The translations under genes and the position numbers were made by a program. From contig NZ_CP139420.1 in the NCBI RefSeq assembly GCF_034119845.1, forward strand, positions 3,102,001 to 3,166,000: a stretch of 64,000 bases of DNA, read 5' to 3'. This document shows positions 63,509 to 64,000 of the stretch, in pieces. The number at the start of each line of letters is the position of its first letter. Within the stretch, counting starts at the first letter, position 1. The stretch is from Flavobacterium sp. NG2. Its GTDB lineage: Bacteria > Bacteroidota > Bacteroidia > Flavobacteriales > Flavobacteriaceae. A model generated the notes under the pieces. It saw only the letters and a list, made by a program, of their open reading frames with translations, did no database searches and had not been told where the DNA came from.

Positions 63509-63889
63509 ATGAAAAATGTAATTTTTACACCAGAAGCTCCTGCTCCTATTGGCCCATACAATCAAGCGATATTAAAAAATGACACTCTTTATATTTCAGG
63601 CCAAATTCCTATAAATCCTAAAACAGGAGAAGTCATTAGTGATTCTATTGAAGCTGAAACGAAGCAAGTAATGGAGAATTTAAATGCTATATTATTAGCA
63701 GCAGGTATGACATTTGAAAATGTTGTAAAGACATCTATTTTCATAATAAATATGAATGATTTTGCGAGTATCAATGCAGTATACGGCTCCTATTTAAATG
63801 AAACAACCGCTCCAGCTCGTGAAACGGTTCAAGTATCATGTTTGCCAAAAAATGTAAATATTGAAATCTCTATGATTGCAATGCTATAG
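63509..63889 (+). CDS. ridA: RidA family imine/enamine deaminase
   Basis: RidA hydrolyses reactive 2-aminoacrylate and related imines formed by PLP enzymes. The 126-residue protein has the trimer fold with APAPIGPYNQAI at the start, the substrate pocket YISGQIPINPKTGE and the arginine that holds the carboxylate in TAPARETVQVSCLPKNV. Length is normal. It lies 86 bases after lptD on the same strand, and its end overlaps the end of a convergent gene by 20 bases. Confidence 0.95.
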   Translation: MKNVIFTPEAPAPIGPYNQAILKNDTLYISGQIPINPKTGEVISDSIEAETKQVMENLNAILLAAGMTFENVVKTSIFIINMNDFASINAVYGSYLNETTAPARETVQVSCLPKNVNIEISMIAML

Positions 63890-64000
63890 CATTTAAAAAC
63901 AATTGTGCCGAAGCTTCATTTGTTGCAATAGGCACATTGTGTACATCACACACACGCAGAAGCATATTAATATCTACCTCATGTGCATGACTTGCCAAGG
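63870..64000 (-). CDS. mgsA: Methylglyoxal synthase, C-terminal part, cut by the window edge
   Basis: The last 43 codons of a minus-strand gene are visible, reading ASHAHEVDINMLLRVCDVHN followed by VPIATNEASAQLFLNAIALQS. This matches the C-terminus of methylglyoxal synthase, which turns dihydroxyacetone phosphate into methylglyoxal and phosphate (HxPDxxxLLRxxxVxNxPxATNxATA pattern). The catalytic Asp and glycine-rich loop are outside the window. It converges on ridA with a 20-base overlap, so no terminator separates them. Confidence 0.8.
   Translation of the reverse strand, partial: LASHAHEVDINMLLRVCDVHNVPIATNEASAQLFLNAIALQS

Noticed and set aside
1..64000. CRISPR array, rRNA or tRNA genes, prophage
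   Set aside because: No regularly spaced direct repeats, no tRNA cloverleaf candidates in the gaps and no phage structural or integrase genes were seen apart from the two insertion sequences.

Overview
The window reads as a chromosomal segment of a low-GC member of the Flavobacteriaceae, most likely Flavobacterium. The reasons are the protein families present (flavobacterial glycogen cluster, BshA, LptD, a PrcB-like lipoprotein, DUF-type orphan proteins), the gene order of the histidine operon, and promoters of the Bacteroidetes type (TTG, about 19 bases, then TAnnTTTG) instead of -35/-10 boxes. No rRNA, tRNA or CRISPR array was seen. Most of the window is ordinary chromosome.

Left part (1-22025). 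A minus-strand glycogen/alpha-glucan operon runs glgA, glgC, glgE, glgB, then a GH31 alpha-glucosidase cut by the left edge. Next come msrB, a secreted FAS1 protein, a Bcr/CflA drug exporter, a type II NADH dehydrogenase beside a DEAD-box RNA helicase, an SSL2-like helicase, and several small genes. On the plus strand at 18835-22025 is a three-gene cluster: a YbdK-type carboxylate-amine ligase, a class I glutamine amidotransferase and an ATP-grasp-like protein. Together they look like a pathway for making or modifying a small peptide-like or amide compound. It is the best candidate here for an uncharacterised system.

Mobile region (22138-25319). A structured non-coding RNA element has been split by an insertion sequence with GGCACATTCA ends and a TATGGA target duplication. 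That element carries in turn an IS3-family (IS150-type) element, which landed in the loop of a terminator-like hairpin and is flanked by GTTT. Removing both restores a perfect 11-bp stem in the RNA.

Middle (25333-45846). There is a DUF4240 protein, an M1 aminopeptidase and an esterase. Then comes a complete minus-strand histidine operon, hisG-D-C-B-(orphan gene)-H-A-F-IE, preceded by a promoter, a 19-residue leader peptide with four consecutive histidines and a terminator hairpin (attenuation). After it lie a DUF2231-like membrane protein, an LtaS-like sulfatase-fold enzyme, three small uncharacterised genes and the pta-ackA acetate operon.

Right part (46027-64000). This holds corA, a TPR hybrid histidine kinase, a dicarboxylate/amino-acid symporter, aroC, an LpxH-like phosphoesterase, a small beta-barrel protein, a PrcB-like lipoprotein and bshA. 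A five-gene minus-strand operon follows (amidase, MCE protein, two Fe-S proteins, a small conserved protein). Last come lptD, ridA and the C-terminus of a methylglyoxal synthase at the right edge. Several palindromic or degenerate intergenic repeats lie between genes.
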